Shown here in pieces: positions 51,859-63,742 of a stretch of DNA of 64,000 bases. Below the pieces are notes generated by a model. That model was not told where the DNA came from. It made no database searches and worked only from the letters and a program-made list of their open reading frames with translations. Where the stretch lies: positions 2,340,001-2,404,000 of the forward strand of contig NZ_CP093337.1 of the NCBI RefSeq assembly GCF_022637395.1, read 5' to 3'. Source of the DNA: Shinella sp. H4-D48 (GTDB lineage: Bacteria > Pseudomonadota > Alphaproteobacteria > Rhizobiales > Rhizobiaceae). The position numbers were made by a program, and so were the translations under genes. How positions within the stretch are numbered: position 1 is the first letter of the stretch; each line of letters opens with the position of its first letter.

Positions 51859-52204
51859 GAAAAGCTCTGCGCGACCGGCAGGTCGCGGCGTCAGATGTTT
51901 GGCGCATCGGGAATCGATCCGGACGCGGCCACTCTAGCGGGACAAACCGGCCCGTGGGCATCAAATATGATGATATGTCGCGGAAAAATATGCGCGCCGC
52001 CTGAGCGAAGCGCCGCGCTCGCGGGTGCGGCGTGCATGCCAACCTGTCTCAAGTCAGCACAAAGTTGTGAACGGCGGTTCCGTGGAAATGAGATGTTAAG
52101 CGAATAAGCATATCAATCGGTGGAATTTGGGGGCAATGCGCCCGGCGGGATGTCGCGTCATGCACGAACGGGACAGGCCGGAGCGATAGAAACAGGACAT
52201 ATCC
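51859..52204. other. 346-bp gene-free divergent region
   Basis: Between the EamA and pepN genes. It should hold both promoters. A+T-rich patches at about 51960-51990 and 52090-52115 are candidate promoter sites. No repeat or hairpin of note. Confidence 0.45.
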
Positions 52205-54853
52205 ATGCGGACTGAGAACGGCCAGATCATTCATCTGGCGGACTATCGCCAGACTGACTTCGTTCTCGAGCGCGTCGACCTGACTTTCGAACTGGACCCC
52301 ACGGAAACCAAGGTCGAGGCACGCCTGATTTTCCATCGTCGCGAAGGCGCGGACGTGGCCGCACCGCTGGTTCTTGACGGCGACGAGCTCGTCATGACGG
52401 GCCTACTGTTCGACCAGATGGAAATGGATGCGGCGCGCTATGACGCCACGCCGGACAGCCTGACCATCCGCGACCTGCCGGCGAGCGAACCCTTCGAAAT
52501 CACGATCACCACGATGATCAACCCGGAGGCCAACACCCAGCTTATGGGCCTCTATCGCTCGAACGGCGTCTATTGCACGCAGTGCGAGGCCGAGGGCTTC
52601 CGCCGCATTACCTATTTCCCGGACCGGCCGGATGTTCTTGCGGTCTATACGGTCAATATCATCGCCGACAAGGCAAGTTGCCCGCTGCTGCTCTCCAACG
52701 GCAACTTCCTCGGCGGCGCCGGCTATGGCGAGGGCAAGCATTTCGCCGCCTGGTTCGATCCGCACCCGAAGCCGTCCTATCTCTTCGCGCTCGTTGCCGG
52801 CGACCTCGGCGTCGTGGAGGACACGTTCACCACGATGTCCGGGCGCGAGGTAACGCTGAAGATCTATGTCGAGCACGGCAAGGAAGCGCGTGCGGCCTAT
52901 GCGATGGACGCGTTGAAACGCTCCATGAAATGGGATGAAGAGGTGTTCGGCCGCGAATACGACCTCGACATCTTCATGATCGTCGCCGTCTCCGACTTCA
53001 ACATGGGTGCCATGGAGAACAAGGGGCTCAACGTTTTCAACGACAAATATGTGCTGGCCGACCCGGAAACGGCGACCGACCAGGACTATGCGAATATCGA
53101 GGCGATCATCGCCCACGAATATTTCCACAACTGGACCGGTAATCGCGTCACCTGCCGTGACTGGTTCCAGCTGTGCCTGAAGGAAGGCCTCACGGTCTAC
53201 CGCGACCATGAATTCTCCGCCGACCAGCGCTCGCGCCCGGTCAAGCGCATCGCGGAAGTGCGCCATCTGAAATCGGAGCAGTTCCCGGAGGATGCCGGCC
53301 CCCTCGCCCATCCGGTACGGCCGACGAAATACCGCGAAATCAACAACTTCTACACGACGACTGTCTATGAGAAGGGCTCCGAGGTGACGCGCATGATCGC
53401 GACCATCGTCGGCCATGACGGTTTCAAGAAGGGCATGGATCTCTATTTCGAGCGCCATGACGGCGATGCCGCCACCATCGAGGACTTCGTAAAGTGCTTC
53501 GAGGACGCCAACGGCATCGACCTCACGCAGTTCTCGCTCTGGTATCATCAGGCCGGCACGCCGCTCGTCAGCGTTTCCTGCGCCTACGATCAGGCGAAGG
53601 GCGAATTCACGCTTTCGCTGGAGCAGATGATACCGCCGACGCCCGGCCAGAGCGTCAAGGAACCGATGCACATTCCGCTGCGCTTCGGCCTATTGCTGGG
53701 GGACGGTTCGGAGGCAAAGACCGCAGCCGTGAGCGGTGCCGACGTCACGGGTGATGTATTGCATCTGAAGGAGCGCCGCCAGACGGTGACGTTCTCCGGC
53801 ATTCCGTCGCGCCCGGTCCTGGTGCTCAACCGCAGCTTCTCCGCGCCCGTCAACCTGCATTTCGAGCAGGCTCCGGCCGATCTCGCCCATATCGCGCGTC
53901 ATGACAGCGATCTCTTCTCGCGCTGGCAGGCGCTGAACGACCTCGCCCTGCCAAGCCTCGTCGAGGCGGCCCGCAGGGCACGCGCCGGAGAGACGGTCGA
54001 GACGAGCGCCGTGCTCGCCGACACGCTGATCGCCATCGCCGGCGACGAAAATCTGGAGCCCGCCTTCCGCGCGCAGGCGTTGGCGCTGCCGTCGGAATCC
54101 GATATCGCCCGGGAACTGGGCAGCAACAACGACCCCGATGCCATCCGAACTGGCCGCGAAGCCGTGCTGGCTTTCGTCGCCAACCGTGGTGCGGCGGTCT
54201 TTGCGACGTTGTTCGAACGTCACCGCACACAGGGTACCTTCACGCCGGATGCGGCAAGTGCTGGCCACCGGGCATTGCGCAATGCCGCCCTCTCGTATCT
54301 CGCCGTCAGCGACGGCACACCGGCGCGCGCGGCCGAGGCCTTTGCCAGCGCCGACAACATGACCGACCGCAGCACTGCCCTGACGGTGCTGGCACACCGC
54401 TTCCCGGCAGCGCCGGAAACGGCGGAGGCGCTTGAATCCTTCCGCGCCCGCTTTGCCGACAATGCGCTCGTCATCGACAAATGGTTCGCCATCCAGTCGA
54501 CCATTCCGGGCGATGGAGCACTTGCGCGCGTTCAGGCGCTGATGACGAGCCCGCATTTCGCCAAGTCGAACCCGAACCGCGTTCGCGCCCTCGTCGGCAC
54601 CTTCGCCTTCTCGAACCCGACCGGCTTCAACCGGGCGGATGGCGCGGGCTACCGTTTCCTCGCCGAGCAGATCCTCGAGATCGACCCGAAGAACCCGCAG
54701 CTGGCCGCGCGCATCCTCACCTCCATGCGCTCCTGGCGCGCGCTGGAGGAGGTCCGTTCCGATCACGCCCGCAACGCGTTGCGCACCATCGCTGCGGGCG
54801 AGAAGCTCTCCTCCGACGTCTCCGACATCGTGGAGCGCATGCTGAAGGGTTGA
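52205..54853 (+). CDS. pepN: aminopeptidase N (M1 metallopeptidase)
   Basis: 882 residues, the size of bacterial PepN. It shows the substrate-anchoring GAMENKGLNVFN (exopeptidase GxMEN motif), the zinc site HEYFHNWTGNR with His304, His308 and Glu305, and the third ligand Glu327 in LCLKEGLTVYRD. The C-terminal helical domain (about 540-882) is present. It removes N-terminal amino acids from cytoplasmic peptides. AGGA precedes the ATG. Convergent with the VOC gene with a 9-base gap. Confidence 0.96.
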   Translation: MRTENGQIIHLADYRQTDFVLERVDLTFELDPTETKVEARLIFHRREGADVAAPLVLDGDELVMTGLLFDQMEMDAARYDATPDSLTIRDLPASEPFEITITTMINPEANTQLMGLYRSNGVYCTQCEAEGFRRITYFPDRPDVLAVYTVNIIADKASCPLLLSNGNFLGGAGYGEGKHFAAWFDPHPKPSYLFALVAGDLGVVEDTFTTMSGREVTLKIYVEHGKEARAAYAMDALKRSMKWDEEVFGREYDLDIFMIVAVSDFNMGAMENKGLNVFNDKYVLADPETATDQDYANIEAIIAHEYFHNWTGNRVTCRDWFQLCLKEGLTVYRDHEFSADQRSRPVKRIAEVRHLKSEQFPEDAGPLAHPVRPTKYREINNFYTTTVYEKGSEVTRMIATIVGHDGFKKGMDLYFERHDGDAATIEDFVKCFEDANGIDLTQFSLWYHQAGTPLVSVSCAYDQAKGEFTLSLEQMIPPTPGQSVKEPMHIPLRFGLLLGDGSEAKTAAVSGADVTGDVLHLKERRQTVTFSGIPSRPVLVLNRSFSAPVNLHFEQAPADLAHIARHDSDLFSRWQALNDLALPSLVEAARRARAGETVETSAVLADTLIAIAGDENLEPAFRAQALALPSESDIARELGSNNDPDAIRTGREAVLAFVANRGAAVFATLFERHRTQGTFTPDAASAGHRALRNAALSYLAVSDGTPARAAEAFASADNMTDRSTALTVLAHRFPAAPETAEALESFRARFADNALVIDKWFAIQSTIPGDGALARVQALMTSPHFAKSNPNRVRALVGTFAFSNPTGFNRADGAGYRFLAEQILEIDPKNPQLAARILTSMRSWRALEEVRSDHARNALRTIAAGEKLSSDVSDIVERMLKG

Positions 54854-54862
54854 AACCTTTGC

Positions 54863-55231
54863 TTATTTATCCGGCGGGCAAACGCGGATGCGGTGCCCGT
54901 CGGGATCGAGAGCCACGAAGGTGCGTCCGAAGACAGCTGTAAACGGCGGTTGCTCGATGGCAACGCCCGCCGCCTTCCACGTGTCATGCAATGCGTCGAT
55001 CTTGTCGTCGCCGTCGATGGCGATGGCGATTTCCGAGCGATGCCCCGTGCCCGCGGAGACGAATTCCGGCGAACTGGTCGACCAGAGACCGAGGCTGAGC
55101 CCGCTTTCGAACGCGAAGCCGACATATCCGGGCGACTGGAAGGCCGGCGCCTGTTCCAGAATTTTTTCATAGAAGCCGCCGCTACGGGCAGGATCTTCGA
55201 CATAGAGGATCAGGAGGTTGGGAGAGGTCAT
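54863..55231 (-). CDS. VOC-family (glyoxalase/bleomycin-resistance-like) protein
   Basis: 122 residues: LLILYVEDPARSGGFYEKIL at the N-terminus and FVALDPDGHRIRVC at the C-terminus frame a VOC beta-alpha-beta-beta-beta module, probably dimeric. Most metal ligands of glyoxalase I are not clearly conserved. Start to start it is 75 bases from a divergent YafY-type regulator, which often controls such genes. Substrate unknown. Confidence 0.87.
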   Translation of the reverse strand: MTSPNLLILYVEDPARSGGFYEKILEQAPAFQSPGYVGFAFESGLSLGLWSTSSPEFVSAGTGHRSEIAIAIDGDDKIDALHDTWKAAGVAIEQPPFTAVFGRTFVALDPDGHRIRVCPPDK

Positions 55232-55305
55232 GGGAAGCGTCCTTTCGCTGTGTTGACGAAGGGATACTAGGCGACACCACTGCCAGAAAATGGCAGTATC
55301 GTTCC

Positions 55306-56019
55306 ATGGCCCGTTCGGAAAGACTGCTCGCCCTCCTCCAGCTTCTCAGGCGCCATCGGCATCCGGTGAGCGGCGCGACGCTCGCCCGCGAACTCGGCGT
55401 CAGCATCCGCACGCTCTACCGTGACATCGCCACGCTGCAGACACAGGGCGCCGACATCGAGGGCGAGCCGGGCGTCGGCTATGTGCTGCGCCCCGGCTTC
55501 ATGCTGCCGCCCCTGATGTTTTCGCAAAGCGAGCTGGAAGCGCTGATACTCGGTTTTCGCTGGGTTCAGAAGTTCGCAGACATGCCCGTGACCAAGGCGG
55601 CATCGGATGCGCTCGCCAAGATTTCGGCCGTGCTGCCGGCGGAACTGCGCGACGAACTGGAAAACACGGCGCTGCTGGTCGGGCCGCGACGGGTCGTCGA
55701 TGCGGAAGTGGTGGATCTGGTGCTGCTGCGCAGCGCCATCCGCCGTGAGCGAAAACTGCGTCTTGCCTATGCGGACGGTGCCGGCACCTTTACGGAACGC
55801 GTCATCTGGCCGGTTGCGCTCGGCTATTTTGAAGAAACGCGCATGCTCGTCGCGTGGTGCGAGACGCGGGACGATTTCCGGCATTTCCGCACAGACCGGA
55901 TGCGCGAAATCGCGCTCATGGAAACACGCTATCCGCGCCGGCGCGCCCTGTTGCTGAAGGAGTGGCACGAGCAGGACAGCAGGCCACGGCGGCCCGAAGA
56001 CGGCCAGAGCTGCGCTTAA
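55306..56019 (+). CDS. YafY-type HTH/WYL transcriptional regulator
   Basis: 237 residues: an N-terminal HTH_11 domain (RLLALLQLLRRHRHPVSGAT and LGVSIRTLYRDIATLQTQGA, residues about 4-52), then a WYL-like domain (about 140-220; LRLAYADGAGTFTERVIWPV, where WYL is altered to WPV, and FRTDRMREIALMETRYPRR). WYL domains bind ligands or nucleic acid. Probably controls the divergent VOC gene and itself. Confidence 0.88.
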   Translation: MARSERLLALLQLLRRHRHPVSGATLARELGVSIRTLYRDIATLQTQGADIEGEPGVGYVLRPGFMLPPLMFSQSELEALILGFRWVQKFADMPVTKAASDALAKISAVLPAELRDELENTALLVGPRRVVDAEVVDLVLLRSAIRRERKLRLAYADGAGTFTERVIWPVALGYFEETRMLVAWCETRDDFRHFRTDRMREIALMETRYPRRRALLLKEWHEQDSRPRRPEDGQSCA

Positions 56020-56171
56020 GTGCCGGTTTGGTCTACCAAATCGCACCCGTCAAAAATGGTTAAAAAAGTTTTACCTTTTTCTATAGACAAGCCGAATCAC
56101 AATTGATTCATTATGGCAGATTCGGGCGAGCGGCGCGCCGAATCACGAGAGGGTTACAAGGTTTGAAGACT

Positions 56172-58520
<2,349 letters not shown>

Positions 58521-58531
58521 GGGCGCGACAG

Positions 58532-61483
58532 TCAGCCCTTGACCGTCGCATGGAAGATCTTGCGCACCGCCTTGGAGACACGCCGGATTTCCGCCTCCAG
58601 CGTGCGCAGGTCCGGGCACTCGCCTGCGCGGCAGACGAGATCGATCAACCCGGCGGGCGCCTCCTTCGGATCAAAGCCGCCATCCACGCACAGACGCACG
58701 ATCTGCGAGATTTCCGTATAGAGCGACAGCGCGCCCTGCACGGTCTCGAGATCGTTCGGATCCATCATGGCTTGGCCGAGCTCGGCAAGCGCCTCTGCGG
58801 TGGGGAGCGCCCCTTCCGGTTGGGCCGCGCCGCGCGCAGGTGCGACCAGCGCAAGGAACTGAGCGATGAACTCGATATCGATCAGGCCACCGGCGATCAG
58901 CTTCAGGTCCCAGATGTCCTTCGGCGGCTTTTCCTGATCGATGAGCGTGCGCATCTCGGCAACGTCCTTTGCCGTCTTGGCGGTATCGCGCTTGCGGCCC
59001 AGCACGCCGCGGAAGATTTCTCCCGCCTCTGCCACCAGGCTGTCATCGCCGCAGAGAAGGCGCGCGCGGGTCAGCGCCATGTGCTCCCAGGTCCAGGCCT
59101 CTTCCGCCTGGTACTTGGCAAAGGATGTGATGCGCGTGGCGACCGGCCCCTTGTTGCCGGAAGGCCGCAGGCGCATGTCCACCTCGTAAAGCACGCCCTC
59201 CGCGGTGGGCGCCGAGAGCGCGGCGATCAGGCGCTGGGTGATGCGGGTGAAGTATTTGATATTGTCGAGGGGCTTTGCACCATCCGACTCGAAGGCGTCG
59301 CTGTCGTGATCGTAGAGGAGGATGAGGTCGATATCGGAGCCCGCCGTCAGCTCGAAGCTGCCGAGCTTGCCCATGCCGACCAGCGCCACACGCCCGCCGG
59401 GGAACTTGCCGTGCGCCGCCTCGACCTCGTCGAGCACCGCCTTGAGCGCCGCCGCGACGATGAGGTCTGCAACATGGGTGAAGGCACGTGCAGCCTGCTT
59501 TCCGGTGATTGCCCCCGTCAACAGGCGAATGCCGATCAGAAAGCGCTGCTCGGCGGCGATGATGCGCAGGCGGTCGAGAATTTCCTCATAGTGGCGCGCG
59601 CCCGAAACGAAACCCTCGATGCGATCGGCAAGATAGGCGCGCGTCGGCAGCTCCGCCAGAAGGCCGGGATCCAGCATGCCGTCGAAGACATGCGGCTTTG
59701 CCGCGATGACCTCGGCAAGGCGCGGCGCCGAGGACATGATGTTGACGATAAGGGAGAGCAGCGCGGGATTGTTGCCGAGCAACGAGAACAGCTGAATGCC
59801 GGCAGGCAGGCCGGAAATGAAGCTGTCGAAGCGCAGCAGCGCTTCGTCGGCCCGCTTGCTCTGGCCGAAGACGCGCAGCAGTTCCGGCGTCAGTTCCGTC
59901 AGCCGCTCGCGCGCCTCGACGGACTGCGTGGCGCGGTAGCGGCCGTAATGCCAGGTGCGGATGGTGCGGGAAATGTCGGCGGGACGCTCGAAGCCGAGCT
60001 TCTTCAACGTCTCCAGCGTATCGGGATCGTCCTTCTGACCGGTGAAGACGAGATTGCCGGCCTCCGACGACAGCTTTGCCTCCTGCTCGAACAGGGCGGC
60101 GTAGCGGCGCTCGACGGTCTTGAGCACGGACACGAGCTTTTCGGAGAAGCCCGCCGTATCCGCAAAGCCGAGCATGAAGGCGATGCGTTTCAGTTCCGAT
60201 TCGGTCTCGGGCAGGACGTGGGTCTGCTCGTCGCGGACCATCTGCAGGCGGTGCTCGACGTCGCGCAGGAACCAGTAGGCTTCCGTCAACTCGTCGGCCG
60301 TCGCCGTGTCGATCCAGTTGGCATTGGCGAGTTCTGCGAGCATAGGTTCAGTCGCGCGCAGGCGCAGTGCGGGCACGCGCCCGCCCGCGATAAGCTGCTG
60401 CGTCTGTACGAAGAACTCGATCTCGCGGATACCGCCGCGGCCGAGCTTGACGTTATGCCCCTTCACTGCGATCTCGCCATGCCCCTTGTGGACATGGATT
60501 TGCCGCTTGATCGAGTGGATATCGGAGATTGCCGCATAGTCGAGATATTTGCGGAAGACGAAGGGAATGAGGCCCTTGAGGAAGTTGCGGCCTGCTTCGA
60601 TATCGCCAGCAACGGGCTTGGCCTTGATGAAGGCGGCGCGCTCCCAGTTCTGGCCTCGGCTCTCGTAATAGAGCATCGCGGAATCGAAGGAGATGGCGAG
60701 CGGCGTGGCCCCCGGATCGGGCCGCAGGCGCAGGTCGGTGCGGAAGACGTAACCGTCGGCGGTGCGCTCCTGCATGATACGGATGAGGCGGCGTACAAGA
60801 CGGGAAAACGTCTCTACCGCCTCCGTTGGATCCGTCGCGATGTCCGCCATCGGGTCGAAGAAAACGACGAGGTCGATATCGGAGGAGTAGTTCAGTTCCG
60901 CGGCACCGAGCTTGCCCATGCCAAGCACGATGAGGCCGGATTTCTCGCCGGGATGGGCAGGGTCCGGCAACTTTACCTTGCCGCTTTCATGGGCGGACAG
61001 GAGCAGATGATCGATGGCAGCAGATGTCGTGGCTTCGGCAAGCTCGGTCAGAAGCGCCGTCGTCCGGCGGGCATCGAAGATGCGCGCAAGATCGGCAAGC
61101 GCGGTAAGGAAGGCAACCTCGCGCTTGGCAACGCGAAGCCGCGTCATCAGCACCGCCTCCGTCACCTCTCCTTCGCCCGGCTGCCAGGCGGCACGGGCGC
61201 GGGCAATGGCCGCCTCGATGACGGGCAGGACGGGCTCTTCCACCGCCCGGACCAGCAAGGCGGGATCGATGCGGGCCGTATCACGCAGATAGGGAGACAG
61301 AGAAAAAGCCGCGACGATGAAATCCTTGAGCGGCCCATCCGTGGAGAGAAGGCCGGCAATAGCGGGGTGGTCGCGGCCCCAGTCCTTCAGATCGGACAGG
61401 ACCGACTTGGCGTCCGTCTGGCTCAGGGGCCGGATCGGAGATGCCGTAAGATCGGATAGCCGCGTTGCCGTCGTCACGCTCAT
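58532..61483 (-). CDS. glnE: bifunctional glutamine synthetase adenylyltransferase / adenylyl-removing enzyme
   Basis: 983 residues, full length for GlnE. Two nucleotidyltransferase domains carry the G-S-D-x-D-type signatures LNYSSDIDLVVFFDP (deadenylylase, N-terminal half) and LTAGSDIDLILLYDHD (adenylylase, C-terminal half). Both end with regulatory GlnD_UR_UTase-like helices (GRGGIREIEFFVQTQQL and LIAGGLIDIEFIAQFLAL). It sets glutamine synthetase activity according to PII state. GAGGAG precedes the ATG. It is convergent with pleC, 11 bases apart. Confidence 0.95.
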   Translation of the reverse strand: MSVTTATRLSDLTASPIRPLSQTDAKSVLSDLKDWGRDHPAIAGLLSTDGPLKDFIVAAFSLSPYLRDTARIDPALLVRAVEEPVLPVIEAAIARARAAWQPGEGEVTEAVLMTRLRVAKREVAFLTALADLARIFDARRTTALLTELAEATTSAAIDHLLLSAHESGKVKLPDPAHPGEKSGLIVLGMGKLGAAELNYSSDIDLVVFFDPMADIATDPTEAVETFSRLVRRLIRIMQERTADGYVFRTDLRLRPDPGATPLAISFDSAMLYYESRGQNWERAAFIKAKPVAGDIEAGRNFLKGLIPFVFRKYLDYAAISDIHSIKRQIHVHKGHGEIAVKGHNVKLGRGGIREIEFFVQTQQLIAGGRVPALRLRATEPMLAELANANWIDTATADELTEAYWFLRDVEHRLQMVRDEQTHVLPETESELKRIAFMLGFADTAGFSEKLVSVLKTVERRYAALFEQEAKLSSEAGNLVFTGQKDDPDTLETLKKLGFERPADISRTIRTWHYGRYRATQSVEARERLTELTPELLRVFGQSKRADEALLRFDSFISGLPAGIQLFSLLGNNPALLSLIVNIMSSAPRLAEVIAAKPHVFDGMLDPGLLAELPTRAYLADRIEGFVSGARHYEEILDRLRIIAAEQRFLIGIRLLTGAITGKQAARAFTHVADLIVAAALKAVLDEVEAAHGKFPGGRVALVGMGKLGSFELTAGSDIDLILLYDHDSDAFESDGAKPLDNIKYFTRITQRLIAALSAPTAEGVLYEVDMRLRPSGNKGPVATRITSFAKYQAEEAWTWEHMALTRARLLCGDDSLVAEAGEIFRGVLGRKRDTAKTAKDVAEMRTLIDQEKPPKDIWDLKLIAGGLIDIEFIAQFLALVAPARGAAQPEGALPTAEALAELGQAMMDPNDLETVQGALSLYTEISQIVRLCVDGGFDPKEAPAGLIDLVCRAGECPDLRTLEAEIRRVSKAVRKIFHATVKG

Positions 61484-61514
61484 GATGTCTCCTCGCTTTT
61501 GAGGAGGAGATGTA

Positions 61515-62939
61515 TCAGTCCGGCAGGACGGGGAAAACCATCCTGACCGTCAGGCCACGGTTGTTTTCCCGGTCGGGATGGGTGGCGTCGAGTTCCAGAC
61601 GACCCTGGTGCATTTCCATGACCGCCGCGACCAGCGACAGGCCAAGCCCCGTTCCCGGCTTGGAGCGGCTGGCATCGAGCCGCACGAAGCGTTCGATCAC
61701 GTCGCCATATTTGTCTTCCGGCACGCCCGGGCCGCTGTCCGCCACAGCAAGCACGACCTCGTTATCCCGCCGTGCAAGCGAGATACGTATATCCGGCTCG
61801 CCGTCGCTGCCCTCGGCATATTTGATCGCGTTGTCGATAAGGTTTCCGAGTGCCTGACCGACGAGCTCACGATTGCCCTTGACCTCGATACCTTCGGCAA
61901 TGTCGGTAGTAAATTTCAGACCGCAATCCTCAGCAACGGGCTCGTAGAGCTCGGCGCTGTCATGTGTAATGCCGCTGATATCCACCGCGCTCATTTCCGC
62001 CGGCGCCTGCCCGGCTTCGACGCGGGAGATCATCAGGAGCGCATTGAAGGTGCGGATAAGCTGGTCGGATTCGACGATCATCTCTTCCAGAGCGCTGCGG
62101 TGATCAGCCCCGTCTCCAACTGCCAGCGCAGCCTCAGCCTTGTTGCGCAGCCGTGTCAGCGGCGTCTTGAGGTCGTGGGCGATGTTGTCGGAAACCTGCT
62201 TCAGCCCCTCGCCGAGTTTCTCGATACGGCCGAGCATGGTGTTGAGCGATTCGGAAAGGCGGTCGAATTCGTCCCCGGATCCGCTGGTCGGCAAACGCTG
62301 TGAAAGGTCGCCGGCCATGATCCGCTGGCTGGCGTCCGACATGCGATCCATGCGCTTGAGGGCGTTGCGCCCGATGAGATACCAGATGGCAAGCGCGCCG
62401 ACGCCCATGACGCCAAGCGCCACCATCAGGGCCTGCCGCACCAGCTTGCGAAAGTTTTCCGGTTCGCCGAGGTCGCGACCAACCAGGATGCGAAGCCCGT
62501 TCGACAAGACATTGACCTGCGCATAGGCCATGGGGCGGTTTGTGCCGCGCGCCTCTTCCTGGTAGCGCTGATAACGGAAGGGTATTGTCGTCCAGCCTTC
62601 CGTGTCCAGCACGCCCGGCTGGATGGAGGCCACGTTGCCGGCCAGCACCTCGCCCGTGGGGCTCGCGATGATGTAGAGATTGGCACCCGGCTGGCGCGCG
62701 CGCCGCTCGAGCGTGCGCAGTAGGCCGTTCATGCCGTTGTTGTCGAAGATGCGCTCGATCTGCTCGGCCTCCTGGGCCACGGCCTCGCGCATCTGCTGTT
62801 GCAGCAGGCCTTCGGACATGGAGGAAACGTAGAAGACGAGAACGGCCGCGCAGGCGGCAAACAGCAGGAGATAGACCGCCGAAAGGCGCACGGCGGTCGT
62901 GCGATAGAGTGCGGTCAGCCGGCCAAGCAGTCGTTGCAT
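61515..62939 (-). CDS. membrane sensor histidine kinase (EnvZ/PhoR-like layout)
   Basis: 474 residues: TM1 about 16-36, a periplasmic loop, TM2 about 165-190, HAMP (NALKRMDRMSDASQRIMAGD), HisKA SDNIAHDLKTPLTRLRNKAE with His255, and HATPase with GNLIDNAIKYAEG (N box), ADSGPGVPEDKYG and GTGLGLSLV (G boxes). Its gene begins 4 bases after the response-regulator stop, so the pair is an operon. It sits near a DegP protease gene, suggesting envelope stress sensing, by context only. Confidence 0.92.
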   Translation of the reverse strand: MQRLLGRLTALYRTTAVRLSAVYLLLFAACAAVLVFYVSSMSEGLLQQQMREAVAQEAEQIERIFDNNGMNGLLRTLERRARQPGANLYIIASPTGEVLAGNVASIQPGVLDTEGWTTIPFRYQRYQEEARGTNRPMAYAQVNVLSNGLRILVGRDLGEPENFRKLVRQALMVALGVMGVGALAIWYLIGRNALKRMDRMSDASQRIMAGDLSQRLPTSGSGDEFDRLSESLNTMLGRIEKLGEGLKQVSDNIAHDLKTPLTRLRNKAEAALAVGDGADHRSALEEMIVESDQLIRTFNALLMISRVEAGQAPAEMSAVDISGITHDSAELYEPVAEDCGLKFTTDIAEGIEVKGNRELVGQALGNLIDNAIKYAEGSDGEPDIRISLARRDNEVVLAVADSGPGVPEDKYGDVIERFVRLDASRSKPGTGLGLSLVAAVMEMHQGRLELDATHPDRENNRGLTVRMVFPVLPD

Positions 62940-62943
62940 CGGT

Positions 62944-63627
62944 TCAGACCGCCGCCTCTTCCTTCATCATGTATCCCGCGCCGCGCACGGTGCGCAGCAG
63001 CGGCTGGTCGAAATCCTTCTCTATCTTCGAACGCAGCCGCGAGACATGCACATCGATGACGTTGGTCTGGGGATCGAAATGATAGTCCCAGACGTTTTCG
63101 AGCAGCATGGTGCGCGTCACGACCTGCCCGGCATTCTTCATGAGATATTCGAGAAGACGGAACTCGCGCGGCTGGAGCAGGATTTCCTTGCCGGCGCGCT
63201 TGACGGTGTGGGACAGACGGTCGAGTTCGAGATCGCCCACCCGGTAGACCATATCCTGTTCCGGCGTGCCCTTGCGGCGGCCGAGTACCTCCACACGGGC
63301 GAGCAGCTCGCTGAACGCATAAGGCTTCGGCAGGTAGTCGTCGCCGCCGGCGCGAAGGCCCGTCACGCGATCATCGACCTGCCCGAGGGCGGACAGAATG
63401 AGCACGGGCGTGTGGATGTTGCGCTGGCGCAGCTCTGAGATCAGCGAAAGGCCGTCACGCCGCGGCAGCATGCGGTCGATGACCAGCACGTCGTAGCTGT
63501 TTTCCGTGGCCAGGAAGAGGCCGCTCTCGCCGTCGCTGGCATGATCGAGAACGATGCCGGCCTCGCGAAAAGCCTTCGCGAGATAAGCGGCTGCCTCCAG
63601 ATCGTCTTCCACAATCAATAACTTCAT
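62944..63627 (-). CDS. OmpR/PhoB-family response regulator
   Basis: 227 residues. The receiver domain (1-115) has acidic ExDD pocket LLIVEDD, phospho-acceptor Asp51 (VLVIDRMLPRRDG), Thr/Ser (LILSALG) and Lys (DYLPKPY). The winged-helix DNA-binding domain (about 125-222) contains LLQPREFRLLEYLMKNAGQVV and NVIDVHVSRLRSKIEKDF. Partner of the kinase at 61515-62939. Downstream of the degP-type gene by 115 bases in the same direction. Confidence 0.95.
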   Translation of the reverse strand: MKLLIVEDDLEAAAYLAKAFREAGIVLDHASDGESGLFLATENSYDVLVIDRMLPRRDGLSLISELRQRNIHTPVLILSALGQVDDRVTGLRAGGDDYLPKPYAFSELLARVEVLGRRKGTPEQDMVYRVGDLELDRLSHTVKRAGKEILLQPREFRLLEYLMKNAGQVVTRTMLLENVWDYHFDPQTNVIDVHVSRLRSKIEKDFDQPLLRTVRGAGYMMKEEAAV

Positions 63628-63742
63628 GGCGGAACCTTACAGCATGTTCGGCGGGATTTACCAGCAGCACGCGCCGGATACGGCAGCGCCGCGAAATCGT
63701 TCGATCCCGCGGCGCCGTCAATGCGAAGATTTACGGAGCCGG

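Noticed and set aside
58550-61459. Open frame of over 900 codons antisense to glnE
   Set aside because: GlnE motifs on the minus strand are unmistakable. The antisense frame stays open because of high G+C third positions and has no recognisable domain.
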